Below, in pieces: positions 12,464 through 26,400 of a DNA stretch of 64,000 nucleotides; within the stretch, counting starts at the first letter, position 1; every line of letters starts with the position of its first letter. Both the position numbers and the translations under genes were made by a program. The notes under the pieces were generated by a model, which did not search any database, was not told the DNA's origin, and saw only the letters and a list, made by a program, of their open reading frames with translations. Source of the DNA: Struthio camelus (Eukaryota > Chordata > Aves > Struthioniformes > Struthionidae); contig NC_090942.1 in assembly GCF_040807025.1 (NCBI RefSeq), forward strand, positions 206,730,640 to 206,794,639. The letters are read 5' to 3'.

Positions 12464-15400
12464 AAGTGGGATAGTGATACCTGTTACATCAAAAAGTTTT
12501 TTTTCAGGCTCTTCTTATTTTATCAAAGTTTAAGGAATATTCATCAGTCAGCAACTCACAAATATTAAAAGACCACTGCAGTCTAAGCCGATGAGAGAAG
12601 TCAAACATTAAGTCAGAAAGTGAAAGAAAAATATAGGTTTCCGAGCTTTTCTCCTTGACTACCAAGTATTTGAGTATTTAAACAGTCCATTAAAGTTATG
12701 CTTTCTCCTATCTTTCTCACAAAGTACTTCCCACAGTTCAATCTAAGGTTTCTCAGAAATAAGAAGGGATGTTGTTTCTGTGTTTGTTTTTCCTCCCATG
12801 AGAAAGATTTTTCTACAGAGCTGAGCTTCCTCTTTTGATTTTCAAAATCCACAAAGCAACCTCCAAACCAGTTATTTTAGCTGCAGCTCAGAGAACCACC
12901 ACTTGACGGTCCAGTAGACTTATTCTCTGTTATATCTTTTAATTTTTAGTCTGGCTTAGTCTCAAGCGTTGTTCATAATGAATTGCTATGCATATATTCT
13001 TCTGCATGCACAATTCAAAAATGAAAAAAATGAGGACTTAAAATAGAAGAAGCTCTGTAATACTCCTGTTTTTTATCAGAACAATTTATAGAACTACAAA
13101 TTCAGCCATTGGTTGATTAGTTGTAGGGCAGTCTCTTCTAGGTTACAGCTCAGTCCTTGCACAATGAAGTCATGACAGTGGGAACATGCCATGCCAAGGT
13201 TCAGCATGTGCATACTGAAAGGGTTCCTGTTGTAGCAGCTGCATTGCATATAAGATGGTGACTGTTGTTGCAGCCAAGCAGAATAAAAGGTTTAATGCTT
13301 AAATAGAGCTTTGCTGGAGAAAAGACAGAAGGTAAACGTCAAGCGTTAATACGATATTTATACCAATAAAATGTAGCAGCAAATCTGGCTGCTGTGATTC
13401 TGTTGACTAGATCTTCACTGCTTATGTTAGAAGCTCATAAATATGGAGATACCTGGATGTAGACACAAATTAAGAAGCATTAATCTCAAACTCATTTCCC
13501 AAAACATCTCCTTTAAAGAGCATATACCCAGACTTTTGAGTCTGTTCTTGTTTATTAATTTTATGGAGTGTCCTCGGACAAATTCAGCTTTAAAAGTCAT
13601 TTCAATGCATTGCAATGCAGAAGGCATTGATGAAAATCCCGTCAGTTATGCTTACTTATTGTGCTGGTATGAAACTGACTTCTCTTTCCCTTTTTTTTTT
13701 TTCTCCAAGCTTCACATTTCCTATTGCAGGCATATGATCTGCACGAATGGAAACCTATCTGTGGGGAAATGGCCATAAGTAATTCAATATTTAATATACC
13801 GTACCAGCGACTGAGAACAAGCATATAGATTCTTTTGGAGATCCCTCGGTAGGCAAATCATTAGTCTAGTCTTGTAGATTTACATGATTTGCTATGCATA
13901 ATTGCAGGTAACTAGATTCTTCTAGAGGTTAGGAACAATACAAGTGTGTTAGTAATACATTGAGGCAGCTCATTCTTTACTGGCTGCTATTAAACTGCAA
14001 TACTATTTTACTTCCCTTATCGTTGTAGCTAGTAACACGCTTTCTTGAAGAGTGCTTCAAAGATGATGATTAAAGAGAAGGAAAGAAAAGTGAAAAAGTA
14101 AACTGAAAGTTTCTCTACTAATTCATTTTTGTCTCTAGACAGTGGTGGTGGGGAGGAAGCACTTCCTAGTAAAATGAATCTCTGGTCTTTATGGACTGCA
14201 TGGCACTTCAGGATAAATGTTGAGAACTTCAGAAGTGACTGAACATTTCGGACAGTCTGTTTTCTTAAAGATTACTAGGATTTATACTTCTCGGGAGATT
14301 CAAAAACCTCTACCACAGAGCTGACTTTCCAGGTTAATTCTCAGGTGGTGTATGATCAGAAACGTAAGGAAATTATATAGATCTAGTCTGATTGATGCAT
14401 TACTAATAATGTTTTGTGGAGATGTGGAAAAACAGGAACTGTAGCTCTGGCTACCGAAAGGACAGATTGTTTAGTGTGACGCTGTAGAGCAGAGACCTCC
14501 AAATTCGTTACTGTGGACCTGAAGCTTCCAGCTAGATCCTCCAGTCGGTGATGGAGACTGCACGATACGCCTCAGTGAGCTGCTCTTGGGAATATCACCT
14601 TCCCGCTGGCAAACTGCACCTTATTTATAGCCTGAATTTATCTAATTTCAGTTTCCAGTCACCAGATCTTGTTATGCTTCATTTACTAGATTAAAGAGCA
14701 ATTGTCTCAGCCCAAGAGAAAATTGAAACAGTGACTTCAATGAAGCTTTCTGAAGCCTCTGTGCAAGTCTTCCTCCCCAGCCCGGACTTCCTGGGGGGCA
14801 GGATCCTGCAGCCCATCCCTTTCACCTCAGCCATCTGCAGTTTCTACTACTGATTATCGGGAACACTGCAGTAAGTCCAAGGAAGGGGTTGGTTCCTGCT
14901 CTCACTGAGGGACCATGTTAGTTAACCAGGCTCCCTAAAGCAAAGGGCTATTTATATGGGACAAAAGCTTTAAACATAGTAAGCAATCTGCTCAGGTATG
15001 CCCTGTTCAACCAATATCCCCCTATCTTATGGTAGACTATGATCTTTGATTTCAGGGCTACTTCCACTCCCCTAACATAGCCTGGTTACTCACCACCACC
15101 ATTTTCTGACAGAAAACATTCTTCAGCCTGTCCAGACTAAGCAACACAGACATGGGACTGTGGTTTCTCAAGAGCATTTTTTTCTGATTAGCTCTTGAAT
15201 TAATTATCTCTGAGTCATTTTATTCCATGCAGGAGACTTATTTAACTCCTCCACTGAGACAGAGCCCAATCTGTCCACAGAGATACATGAAACCCCCTAT
15301 TAGGCATATATAACTGCTTCAGAGTTACATTTAATACTTATCTACTTGATATTATGGAACTGATTATTCTCTGGGTTTGTACTGTTTGGCATGCCCGTTA

Positions 15401-16158
15401 TCAGAGCTTTTATCCATGCATTTCAATTCTTATTCTCTTTTCCCCTCTCATTGGTATGAAATGCAACGAATGAAAAAGTAATGTATTCCACCTGAGAGAA
15501 GAGTGTAGAATATAGCTGAAAAGGATGCTAAGGACTAGCATTACCCCAAAAGGAAGATATAGAAGAAGTAAAACTTGAAGTGGAGGAAAATTAGTAACTA
15601 GCCTGAACTCTAATACAAAAACGTAGAACAAGATGTTCTGGGAAAGCGTCATATTCAGTGTATGAGCAAGCAACAGATTTGTGTGAGTTTGTACCTCTCT
15701 AGAAGAGGCCACAGTCATTGGGATACAAAAGGATTAAAATATTCCCAGCCCTCAGTGTAGATCCTACTTCATAGCACCAGCTATTTCTCAAGGAACCTGA
15801 AGAATTCACTGATTTACCCTTGATGCTTTGAAGTTCATACATATTTACTAAGAAGCACACGGATTTAGGGTGATAATATCCCCTCTTGTTTGGCTGTGGG
15901 TAGAAAGTCTCATAAATTCTGCAGGAGTCTCCAGGAAGGCCAGATAATTTAGACACAGTAACTCCATAGGACTGCACTGAGTTCACCCAAAACATCATCA
16001 TACTCCCTCCCTTTTCCATAATAACCTCGTAGTTAATCCACTGTCCTCCTCTTCTATAGCAGCTGGGTTATTGCACAGCACTCAAAAGGAAGACTGACTG
16101 CACCCATAGCTCATTCATCCAGCCAGGAAGGACCAAGGCTGGTGGATTTTGTTCTCAG

Positions 16159-16241
16159 GATCACGGCTTTCTCCTCTCTAATAATGCACAAGCACTTTAT
16201 AAAAAAACAAGATCTCAGATCTGAGATTGTCCTTATCTTGG
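16159..16241 (+). CDS. candidate internal exon, 83 bp, unidentified
   Basis: The block follows ggattttgttctcag and ends at a strong donor (gtgagtac). After one leading base the open frame includes MHKHFIKKQDLRSEIVLIL and leaves one base over. That leftover base is in phase with the terminal exon candidate at 28309-28487; joined, the two would form a continuous charged, helix-like C-terminus. The intron would be 12 kb, and missing exons between them cannot be ruled out. A 16-bp palindrome lies inside the block. A competing minus-strand block starts nine bases further right, so at most one of the two is likely real. Confidence 0.17.
16212..16227. repeat. 16-bp perfect palindrome
   Basis: ATCTCAGATCTGAGAT equals its own reverse complement. 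It could be a dimer binding site or chance. It lies within the plus-strand exon candidate at 16159-16241. Confidence 0.7.
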
Positions 16242-16249
16242 GTGAGTAC

Positions 16250-16333
16250 CTTCCTTTGGAGATGATGTTTGCTCCTGGCTTTGCTTTGGAAGACTTCCTA
16301 GGCTCTGAAGCAGCACTGAGAAGCTTGACTTTC
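16250..16333 (-). CDS. candidate internal exon, 84 bp, unidentified
   Basis: On the minus strand the block follows a good pyrimidine tract and acceptor (tttctttgctgattgtgtag). It ends at a mediocre donor (AAG followed by gtactc). After one leading base the frame reads KVKLLSAASEPRKSSKAKP and continues open to the donor: lysine- and serine-rich, as in a disordered region. The other reading with a natural start has a stop. No partner exon of matching phase was found. Probably a decoy. Confidence 0.15.
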
Positions 16334-19300
16334 CTACACAATCAGCAAAGAAAGGTAGTTGCTTATTTAGTTTAAATTTCCTTCTGAAAGCTTTCTATCT
16401 CCAGGCTCTCACTTTTAAGTATTGTAGTGTTTAATTCCAAGCTTCTAACTTAATCTGGATCTTACTTTCTCTGCAATACATGGCCAAAAACCTTTTATTA
16501 TCAAATCTAAAAGTAATTCAGAAACTAATGGCTGAATCTTCTTAGGGGGAAAAAAACAGGCAAAAAATCAAAAATTGTTTTTCCTTATTGATCTAAGTAC
16601 AAGGGCTGAGTCTGATCTCCGGAGACACATTGCATAGCAGGGTCCCACCAGCAAGAACATGCTGCTGCCTATGGTTTCCTGGTTATCCTGCCCTGTCGTG
16701 GAGAACTGCATAGACACAGCTTCCAAGATAGTTTAGTTCCCTTTGGAAATAAGGAGCAGAATATTAGGGGCCCAGTCAATGCACTTATAAAAGCTTAATT
16801 TTTATGGTTAAATACTGCTTGTTTTGTTTACATTACTGCTCCAGGAGGATAATTTTTGTGTGTTGTTCACTCTTTGCCTAGCATTCATTCAGGAGAGCAT
16901 GCAGTTATGTTTGAGCACTGTACTAAAGAGGTTTGAATGTAAGGACATGCCAAAGTCGTATCTTGTATTGGGGCCTTTATGGCATTAAGTTAATTTGCAA
17001 ATCTATGCAGTGGAGTCCTAATTTTGATCAAAAATAGAGATGCATATTTTCCCTTTGCACTTTTCATCTTCAAAGAGCTTTCCAAATATTAATTAGTTAA
17101 TCCTGCAGTGATTCTGGCATTCAAATTTTTCCTACAATAACAATAACAACTTTCTATAAATGTTAATGTGCCAATGAACTTTGAAACTGTAGAGACTGCA
17201 CTGGAACAGGGATGTATTCTGTCAGAAAAAGCTCTGGGTAGAGAACAAAATATTATGCATAATAACATTGTTCAAAGGCACTTAAAGGTCAAATCTAAAT
17301 TTTAAAACTTTCCTCCTCTTAGTAGAAAAGTGTTCCCTCTTTCAAGTGTTATCAAGTCCCTTGTAGTCCTTTTTCTGTGACATAGCCCTTCCATTTTATT
17401 ATACTATAGTGAATATCATCAGACTCCTAAAATGAGTGTTCAGGCTATCGACTCTGTTACTTAAATCCACCAGTGGCCACTCCTACAAAAAAAATCCAGC
17501 AAAACAAAATAAAAAATACCTCTTCTATTTCAGATTAGGTTTAATACAATCAAAATGCTTACATGCTCACTGTGATCTACTGGTAGTAGTCCACATCTTT
17601 TATTCTTCAAGGTGGATACAACCTGGACCGGTACTGAGAACCCAGGTGAAGCCAGTGCACGTACCCTGCAGGCCTCTGTATTGCTCTCACAAAATAGGTT
17701 TGTCAGTGACTCCAGCAGGAGCTTAATACCAGTATACATGTGCCCATTACTGGGTATTTGTGAACCGAAAGGAATTTAGCACATCCTCAAGGATAACTAA
17801 CAACCCCAGTTGCCACCAGCTTTTGTTTCCACATGGAAATGTTAGCACTGGACAGATCCTCACTCTGCACCAACGTTATCTTCTTGCAAGCAGAGGACAC
17901 CCAGACATGCTGACCAAAAGAAATATTAACACTGTAGCAAAAGAGCTGAAACTACCAAAGCTCCTAAACAAAAATAAAACCAATACATATGTAAAACAAT
18001 AACTCTTCCCCAAACAAGCAGAGTACCCTGTGAAAGCAGGAAGGATTTCAGAAAGTTCGTTAAGGACTTGGCTTATGGAAGGTACTTGATGCCCTGTACC
18101 TTGGGCCTTGCTCTAAAGCTTGCGTGAGGAGGTACTGCAAATAAAGATTTCAAAGCATTAACAAGCATTAAAAAAAAAATACAGTGAAGCAGCACACGAA
18201 GCAGTGAGTGGGCTTGCTCCGACATCCTCTGGTATAAATCTGGAGTAATCTCACTCAACTCCTGATTTAATCCAGTAGTGTTCCCAGTGGTACATTATAA
18301 AAGACAGAGTAGACCAGAATCAGACTGTCTCTGTGCAGTGACCTGAGGCAACATCCTTTCCCTGTCATAAGGACTAATTGGGCTCTCAGCTGAATGAGGC
18401 TGTGAAATGAGTGACTTGACTTTGGTGTAAAGTAACATTGATGGGTTGCTATATTCACTTGCCAAAAAATCTTTCACAACAAAAAAGAAAAATTTTACAA
18501 AAGAAGGTGACTGAGATCACTGTGGTTTACAGCTCTTCACAGAGAATTTTGTAATGAGTAATACTACATATAGTACTGTTTGAGGAACACTTCCCAGCTA
18601 CTGTCTTATTCCCTGCCTGGTAAGCACTGCCAGCAAGCTTTGTAAGATCTTGCAACTCCCTACAGAGTTCAGTTCTGACTGAAAGGCTTCCATTTAAATA
18701 CTCACCTTTTGTTCAACATACTTAATAATGATTGCAATCATTTACAAGTTACATACTAAATTTCCAATGGCCTTGTGCTGCCTTGAGATCATTAGCTTTA
18801 ATGAAGGCAGAAACAGGTGATAAGGTCAAGCAGTCACTTCTCCGTTGGAGCTTTTAAGTGCCGCAGAGAGACTATGGGACTAAATTTACCTTTCCCATCC
18901 AGTGTAGACATATCTGCTCCAGGTTCAGTGCTGACTCAGACAGATTTTTTTGCAATTTTAAAAGATAACTTGCTGCCTCTGGGGCAATTTAGGGTTAAGA
19001 AAAAGAAGAGCAGGAGGAGGAATTGCTAGGGATTATTCTGCCTGAGTGAGTCCATGCTCCTGCAGTGCTAGGACTCACCTATGCTTCTTATGCACTAAGC
19101 TCTTTTCTGTTTTCCATCCTTTCATGCATCCATCTGTACATACATGTACTTCTTTATTATTGTGCATGTTGATGCTTTATGCATTCTGAGATGTTTCTGA
19201 AATTGCCTGTTGCTACTCAGTAGCCATCCTAAGCTTACTATAAGCAGGTTCTTCCATTTTACACTTCCTTTTCAGTCTCAGTAAAGACTAGCTTGAGGCA

Positions 19301-22300
19301 TGACCAAAGGGAGCATTTGCCTAGGGCAGTGGATTTTTGCTCAGCATTGCTTATGTGCCGTATTTCTTTGAAAATGGCTGTGATTGGGCAGCAGGCAGGA
19401 TAGTTAGTGGTTGCCTTGGCTGGGATGCTGCTTGCTGGACCGGGTGGTGTCCGACAGAGGGAGAGGAGGCTGCTCTTTCCCTCAGGACAACCTAGTCATC
19501 TTGGAGGGGATGTCTTCTAATGTATAGCATGGGGTACGCAGAGAGACCTAGGATAGGCTCAGTGAATCTGTGGACGATTTGTATCAGTCCTTTGACAGTT
19601 ACCTAGGGTAAGGGAAAACACAAGGAGGGAAACACAAGGGAAAACACTCTTCTTTCTTTTCTATAACCTCTGCAAAGAAAGCTGCACTGACAATCTTTGC
19701 AGGTTTCTAAAAGCAAGGACTGTTACTTGTCTATTCCCACAAGGACTGCAGCCCTTATCTACAGAGAGAGGGAGGAGGAAACCCCTTTGGGCACTGCCAA
19801 GCAGACAGAGCTGCCCAGGCAGCCGGAGGAGAGCTGTGCTACTTCAGAGGGCAGTCTGCAGCTGCTGCACAACCGGTGGGAGCCACAGTGGGCTCCCCTA
19901 ACCAAGCTGCTAAATCCTTGGGTGGCTTAAAGTCAGCAGAGCCGTGCAGTAATTCTTGGAGGACTGTCACATTGCGCTAACTGAGGATGAAGGACAGATG
20001 TCCACACGTGTGTACACTGATGTACAGAGGAACGTGCCGCAGAGCAGGAGACAGTGTCATGCTTGCTTTATAAGTTAACAACTATAGGAAGTTACTCTCA
20101 AATTTACTCTATCATACCAAAACACTTAAAATGTTCAATACATGGAGGAAGGCAGCTTCTCTGTGTTACTGCTTGGGGAAGGTGCTCTTAAATCTCATTA
20201 CCGTTAGCCCCTGCTGTGTGGAATTCCTCATGATTGTATGGCTGTAAGAGAGGAGGCGACTGGGAAAACAATAAGCTTCAAACTGTGAGTGCAAATGACG
20301 GCACCTGTGATGCAGACAACACAGTCTGGTCCTCCAAAGCCAGGCAGTGAGATAACCTCTGCAGGAGCCATCTGCAGCCTCACAGGGCCTGGCAAGCTGC
20401 CGTACCGAGGTCCTGAACAGTACTTTCAGCAGCAGTTAGCAGCACACCTCATGCTGTGATAGTCACAGGGGGAAGAGCAAGAGGAGTGTTTAAACACAAC
20501 AAACCGACCACCCTCTGACTGTGCTCGATGAGCTTACAGTGTCCCAACAGACCACCGCAGGCCAGAGCACCCCTGAGGCTAAGCCAGCAGCTCAGAGCAG
20601 AGACTGTGCAAAATCCATGTCCACCTCGAGAGGCCACGGTCACAAGCCAGTGCTCTGCACTGCTTGCTTTGCCAATATCCAGCCTTGATAACTACTTGGA
20701 AGCAATGTTAATGTTCAGATTTCCAAAATGTTAATTCAGGGCCGTAGCTCTTTTATATTAATCTTGCAGTGTTTAGTATTTAAGATTGTGTGGACGTGGG
20801 ACCATTACTGTCCAATGCACCTTTCGTCTGGCTTGATCTTTGACTACTCTTAGGTGGTTAAGTGTACTCCCATGTTCCCTCCGCTTGTTAACGCCAAGGG
20901 AGTCTGCTTGTGTTTGCACTTCAGTGTCTGATTTTTTTGCTTGGAGCTGAGTGACCAAAAATCTTGGTGGTCTTGTCTGATTGTGTTAGTTACCCTTTAT
21001 ATGGTCAGTGTGAATCTTGTCACCAGAAATGGGAAAAGTATTCATTCTCTTGTGATAAAAAGCAGTGCATTTTAACATACTCAAGACGTAATCAGCACAA
21101 CTAATAATTCAGCCAATTATCCAACTGAACTTCGGATATTACCCACAGATCAACTTGATAACACTGATTTTTTTCCCTCATCATTTGATTTTTGTGAGCA
21201 TGGATTAGCTTTTAAGCATGTTTGGTGGTGTCAAAAGGTAACTGTAAGACCTCACGACGCTACGTCTCATGCCACCATCAAGCTACTGCAGCAGTGAGAT
21301 GTTATTTTTAACAGACTGTCTCTTTGTGTTACAACTCACTCACAGGCTCTCCCTGAAGCACGCTCTGCAAGCAACTAACTTTGCTATGTAACAAAAATTA
21401 TGACAGCCTGGAGGGTTTTTTGTTCTCTGAAAGCAAACTTACTTCTTCTTCTTACAAAATTTACTCTTAGTACTTCTGATCTTGCTTTTTATTCTAAATA
21501 AGACATCATTCTCGAAGGTGGAAATACCTGATCACATTTAATTCTAAGAGTTGAAATTCACCAACAGTTAAAACCGAATCTTCTCTAGCTATGCCCAAGC
21601 AATATATGTTTCAATGATGAACAAAAATTGTTGAATTAAGCAGATGTATCTATTGAACTTTTTTTGATCTTCAAATTGGCTCTCTTGCTGTTTTTCCAAT
21701 ATAGTATATAAGTATATCAGCGAATTCTTTAATCGGTAAGATAAAAGCATAAAAATATCAAACGACATGAAGCTGAACTAAACAAAATTCAAATTGGAAC
21801 ACAACGAACATTTTTAATAGTGAACATAATATCTTTTGATCAGATTACCACTTGTTAACTATATAAAATCCTAAAATTATAGAGCGAAAACTATGAAATT
21901 TAATTTTTAAAAGTTGAAAATTTCCTTCAAGCCTTTCAGTCAATAACAGATCATTTTCCTGAAAAACATGTTCTAAGTGTGTTAAATCAGTGGTCACATG
22001 AAAAAATAGTATTCTTGTGGCAGGGTGATCAGATATACAGTGCATGCATAATATTCATCTTTTCAATGACAATAGATCTGTCCTTGCTGGGAAGCAATGA
22101 GCTTGTTGTCCATGTACTACTCAACACATGTGCAGATATGTCCCTATCTGTCACTGAGTTGCCCCTAAAAACAAAGCTGCCATTGCTGCAAGAGTTCACA
22201 CACTCTACCCTTTGCTGTCCTCTCTCCTGGGCATCCCTTGGGAGCAGGCAGGCAGCAGTGGACTGGAGCCAGGAGAAGCGGCATGGTGGTGCAGATACCT

Positions 22301-25300
22301 CGGAAAGCTGGGACAGGGATTACCCCCTTTGCTCCACGCCTCTGTTATACAGCTCAATTAAGTACTGATCTCATTTGAATCCATCCAAGGCAGAAGGCAC
22401 TTAAGTAACATTCAAATGATGATCACACAGGTAACAGTGGTGACAGACTCACCTGTCATTGCCTACTTAAACATATTCTGTGGCTTCCTCAGAAGTTTTG
22501 CAAGAATGAAGAGTTACATATAAAGAATCTGTCAACCTAGAGAGCTTGCTATCTAGTAAGCACGTTCCCCTTGTCAAGCCAATCAGCAGCAGCTTCCCAT
22601 GCACTAATTCATGATGAGGAAATGCCATCAGTCCACATAGCAGTTCTCCTTTCTATCTTCTGTATTTACACCTTTTTCTCAATCCCTGCAAGATATGTTG
22701 GCCACACCTGTGAAAACTGGTTGCATGCCGATTGCAGACTGGCCAGTTTGTAATCTGTTCAGCAGGTCCTGCTGAAGGAATTTCAAAATTGCATTGTAGG
22801 ACTGGTGGGGGAGGTTCCTTATGAGGAACATATTCTTCACTGGCCTGATTCTATGCTATCCTTGCTCAATCTCTTATACCACAGGGATTATTCCAAAGAC
22901 TGGTAATCTACAAACAATTTGAAAAGATTTGTATGTAGTGGCAGATGGACACTGGCCTGGATCTGGTCTAATAGTTTATGAGCTGCACCTGTGTAATGAA
23001 TGTATACACTTAATATCAGCAACTATGTTAATAGGTTAAGACTGAAATTTTTTTAGTATGATACAGTGACAAATAGCTGCCCATCAGTCAGCTCTTTGTA
23101 TGACAAATGGCACTAGACAAACAAACAGAATTCTGCAGCTGAGTTGCAGCTTGGAAAAGCATGGAAACGCATGCAACCCAAGCTGAGCCAGCTAATCCAT
23201 AAAAGAGAGCACTGAAAGTTTTAATTTTAGCAGGTGTTCCTAAAAGGTCAGCATTTGATCTAGCATCACTTCAAAGAAAACTGGATGCAGCTCACACTTT
23301 GCAATGACATTTAATTTAAATAATGTTTGTGCTGACTGCAGGTGAAAAGTCCTTGACACTGGTTTACTTGCACTCATTAAAAGATACCACTTACTGCATA
23401 TTCAACCTTCTTTGTCTTGCCAGAATCTAAAGTAGCACACAGGTCAGGGAATGACTATGCTGAGAGATGAAGGCATCTGTTGTCTCTATTGATTAACTTC
23501 TGTGAGGGAAAGGGTAAGGGCTAATCTACGTATAACAGCAGGATAACATGAATGGCAGCACAAAGCCTACTAAGATGCTGCTGACTTGCCATCTTCTAAC
23601 AGTTATTTGATGTGCATATCCAAAATGGCCTGTCATGAATAAGCAGCTCTGTAGCACTACCTTTGTAAAATCCTGGACACTTTAGCCAAAACACCAGTGA
23701 GACAAATCAGATCACTACTACCGTCAAGTTGAGATGTCTAACTTTTCCTGAATACAGACTTTGTTTATAGATGCTATCTCTGCACTGAAATCAAGCTGGA
23801 CTGGTTATCTAAATGATCTCCACCTGTGTCATATGTGTTGGAGGATGACTTGCTGCAATGTTCAAAGCCTATAGACAGTGGTGATATCAGAAAATAATTA
23901 GACTCATTATAGGGTGGTGAAAACAGATTGCAATGATCTTTGCAAGTTTCTAGATCTCTGAAAGTTTTGCAGTGTCTGTTAATCCGAGTCTTCAACTGGG
24001 TTGCTTATGGATGATCAGAGTCAGGGCCCTGATTACACCAACAGGTTCTGCAACCTCTTCCCTGCTCCTATGGGTTTGGCTGCCTCTGTTCAAAATCAAT
24101 TCTGATATGGTGCAGCTATGTAACCTTGGATCAGACTTGTGTGAAGACGAGCAGTAGGAAGACTCTGGAGCCTCATCTCTCCATCTGCGACTTGTATTAA
24201 TGAACTTGGTCCTTGCCTGAGCAATGTTGTAGGTATGCCTGCACCCAGCTGTGTTCCTTGCTGATCCTGACCCTGACTTGTTGACTTGATTTCCTGGCTT
24301 GACCTTGGACCTGCCTCAGCACTACAGACTTGTCTGATGATCACTGGGCTGTGGCTGACCTTGGTTGCTGTCATGGGACCTGCTCTGCTTATTTTGCTCT
24401 GTGGGCTGTGTCAGTGAGGGAACTGCCCTGTCAGCCTTGCTGTCACCCTTGGCTCCCAGCTCACTTTCCTCTACAGAGCAGCCCACTTCTGCTGCTCCCT
24501 GGCAAGCAGATGGTCCAGACTGTTTCAGGGATAACTGAAGATTTTTGATTGCAAACATATAGGCATTCAGAAGTTAGCATTTCTATCGCCTCTGTATTTT
24601 CTATTCTAAAGCTGAAGAATGAACATTATCATCCGTGACGCTTTTTATGAATATAAAGTTCAGATAATATCTTTTACTTTCAAAACAGTTTGCTACAGAG
24701 ATTTGTACTGTTTCTGTTTTATCTGAATTGCCTCCAATAGGTAGACACTCATTTTTCCCATGACTGTTCTACATACCAACACCGCTTACGTTTGTAATCA
24801 ATGCTGTACTATTGCACAGTTGTGAGAACACGGCTAGTAGTTTGTTTCCTAGCTCTTTTACCTGTTTGCTGCGCATGCAGTCCTTTTCAAGCTAACACCT
24901 CTCTTTTGCAATTTAAACTTGTTATTTGGAGATCTGCCGATTTAAGGCATATCCAAATCGTCCTGTCCAAATATTTCTAAAAAATGAACAATATCCTGGC
25001 ACCCAAGACTGCTAGCCTGCTAGAACATGCTCCTCAGAGGTATGGCAATTCTGAGCAGCTCCGACAAACAGGAATTAATCATTGAAATACAGCTGTTCAA
25101 GAGCACAGTTCATCATCTGGAAGTCAAATTTATCCATCATTTTACTTACATACTTTAAAACTTGCTATTTGCGATGTTACACATTTCAACAGTTTCTTGT
25201 GGGAATTTTTCTTCTGAACTAGAGCTGAGGCCAACGTCTACTCGCACTTTTCAGATGTGTTTAATTCATATCGGGAAGTCTTAAAAAAAGTTAATAGGCC

Positions 25301-25320
25301 TCTTGATTTAAAAATTATAG
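16334..25320. other. no gene recognised; GC-richer stretches at 19.4-20.6 and 24.0-24.5 kb
   Basis: Nothing here is firmly identifiable. Open frames of up to 129 codons (21979-22368, plus) have random-looking composition. A plus-strand block at about 19577-19620 is open and ends at GG followed by gtaagg, but the acceptor before it lacks a pyrimidine tract. The stretch 24190-24520 repeats short CTTGACC/CCTGACC/GGACCTG words in a loose, imperfect pattern that may be the remains of a repeat or LTR. I cannot name it. Confidence 0.45.
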
Positions 25321-25321
25321 A

Positions 25322-25378
25322 TGGAGAGCACAATTCACTTACCTCAAGTTTGTGTACTGATGTGATGCCCTCCAAATC
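25322..25378 (+). repeat. local repeat R1, copy A
   Basis: The segment contains ggagagcacaattcac (25323-25338), followed within 40 bases by gatgtgatgccct. The same 16-mer, followed by ggtgtgatgccct at nearly the same spacing, occurs at 26814-26873 in the same orientation. The similarity drops off outside roughly 57-60 bp. It is probably a fragment of a dispersed repeat or an old local duplication; the family is unknown to me. Confidence 0.65.
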
Positions 25379-25759
25379 AAATTATGAATGATCCTAATCT
25401 TTTTCTGTTATTACTAATTTTAGATATACTTAGTAAGAAGCCAGCTCTAAAACAAACATTGGTTATGGATTTTTTTTTGCATCAGAGGCAGGAAATAGCT
25501 TCTTCCCCAAATTTATTATTTCTGAATAATATGATTTCCAAAGAGATATAATATTTAATGAGTAAAAATGAGTAGCAGACCTTTATGCCCAAGCACAGAA
25601 TATACATCTTTATATAAAGGGTTGAAACAAGCTGAACTGCTAGAACAAAAAGAACGTGTGATGCCTTTCCAAGTGAAAGACAAAGAGAAATTTGAAAGCA
25701 GAAAAGAAATCTTCTTAGATTTGACTAAGAAACTATAATAAACAACAAAGTCACCAAAA

Positions 25760-25925
25760 CTGCTCACCTTGTATGAGCATTCCTGTTGGAGGCTCCCAGG
25801 GATCACACCTAAGGCCAACACTATTCAACATTTTTATGTATAATCTTAAAGTAGGTATCAAACATCTGCTGGAGAGAACATGTAGACAAGGAACGGTGAA
25901 GTCTGATGAGGACAATGCAGTTACA
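25760..25925 (+). mobile_element. old CR1 reverse transcriptase fragment, plus strand
   Basis: One frame reads GGSQGSHLRPTLFNIFMYNL. This matches the CR1 reverse transcriptase segment around GVPQGSxLGPxLFNIFINDL, which lies just upstream of the catalytic FADD. The expected FADD region is no longer readable: the sequence continues ERTCRQGTVKSDEDNAV where FADDTKLGG would be. The surrounding open frame (25773-26054, 93 codons) is therefore a transposon relic and not a host gene. Limits are approximate. Confidence 0.6.
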
Positions 25926-26400
25926 AAGATCAACAAAAATGAGGCTTTAACAACTGGGGCAGCGGTGGGATTTCAGTCATTTGATGTCCTCAACCAAAGA
26001 TTTCATTTCTCTTCAAATGAAGACTTCTACGTCTTTTGGGGATATATGCCATAGCCAAACAAGTCACACTTTATTTACACTTTAGTCAAATATTGGTTAC
26101 TTGCTCAAGATGAAGGAAATTGGATGAAATTAAAGGAAACACTCTGAGATTTATGGGAGGTTAAATCTCCTCTGTGCTTTAACTCCATTAAAAACTATCA
26201 GCATGAGTTGAAAACTCTGAATTTATTGTGCTAGAGATATGCTTCCAAGGTTCTTATAATTTTTCTGATACAGCATGAGTTGCTTAAAACATCAAGACCT
26301 TTTCCTAGTCCAGATTTTCAGAGAATATTTCGCTGCTTCAGCCCTTCATACATTGGCAGCAGAATCTAAATGAAGAAATGTCTTTGGAGCCCCTGTATCT

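Larger units (their letters stand above)
9816..16158. other. no confident gene; several decoy-like open frames
   Basis: Mostly AT-rich unique sequence. A GC-richer patch lies at 12040-12340 and carries a 121-codon minus-strand frame (listed separately). Minus-strand frames of 102 and 106 codons (15410-15718 and 15699-16019) overlap each other in different phases; the first contains a leucine-rich stretch reading LLLLYLPFGVMLVLSILFSY. Neither matches a family I can name, and stops separate them. A plus-strand block at about 14830-14870 ends at a strong gtaagt donor and is open in two frames, but it is only 40 bp. Confidence 0.45.

Noticed and set aside
13443..13778. 111-codon plus-strand frame
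   Set aside because: It runs through a T-tract giving a run of phenylalanines and has random-looking composition; no splice or family support.
15410..16019. Overlapping 102- and 106-codon minus-strand frames as a decayed transposon or acyltransferase-like gene
   Set aside because: The leucine-rich segment LPFGVMLVLSILF only vaguely recalls known membrane proteins; no motif of any family is present and the frames do not join.
19577..19620. Plus-strand block reading SVDDLYQSFDSYL before gtaagg
   Set aside because: Attractive reading and donor, but the sequence before the acceptor AG has no pyrimidine tract.
21979..22368. 129-codon plus-strand frame
   Set aside because: Composition changes abruptly with local GC, no domain is visible, and there is no matching exon signal.
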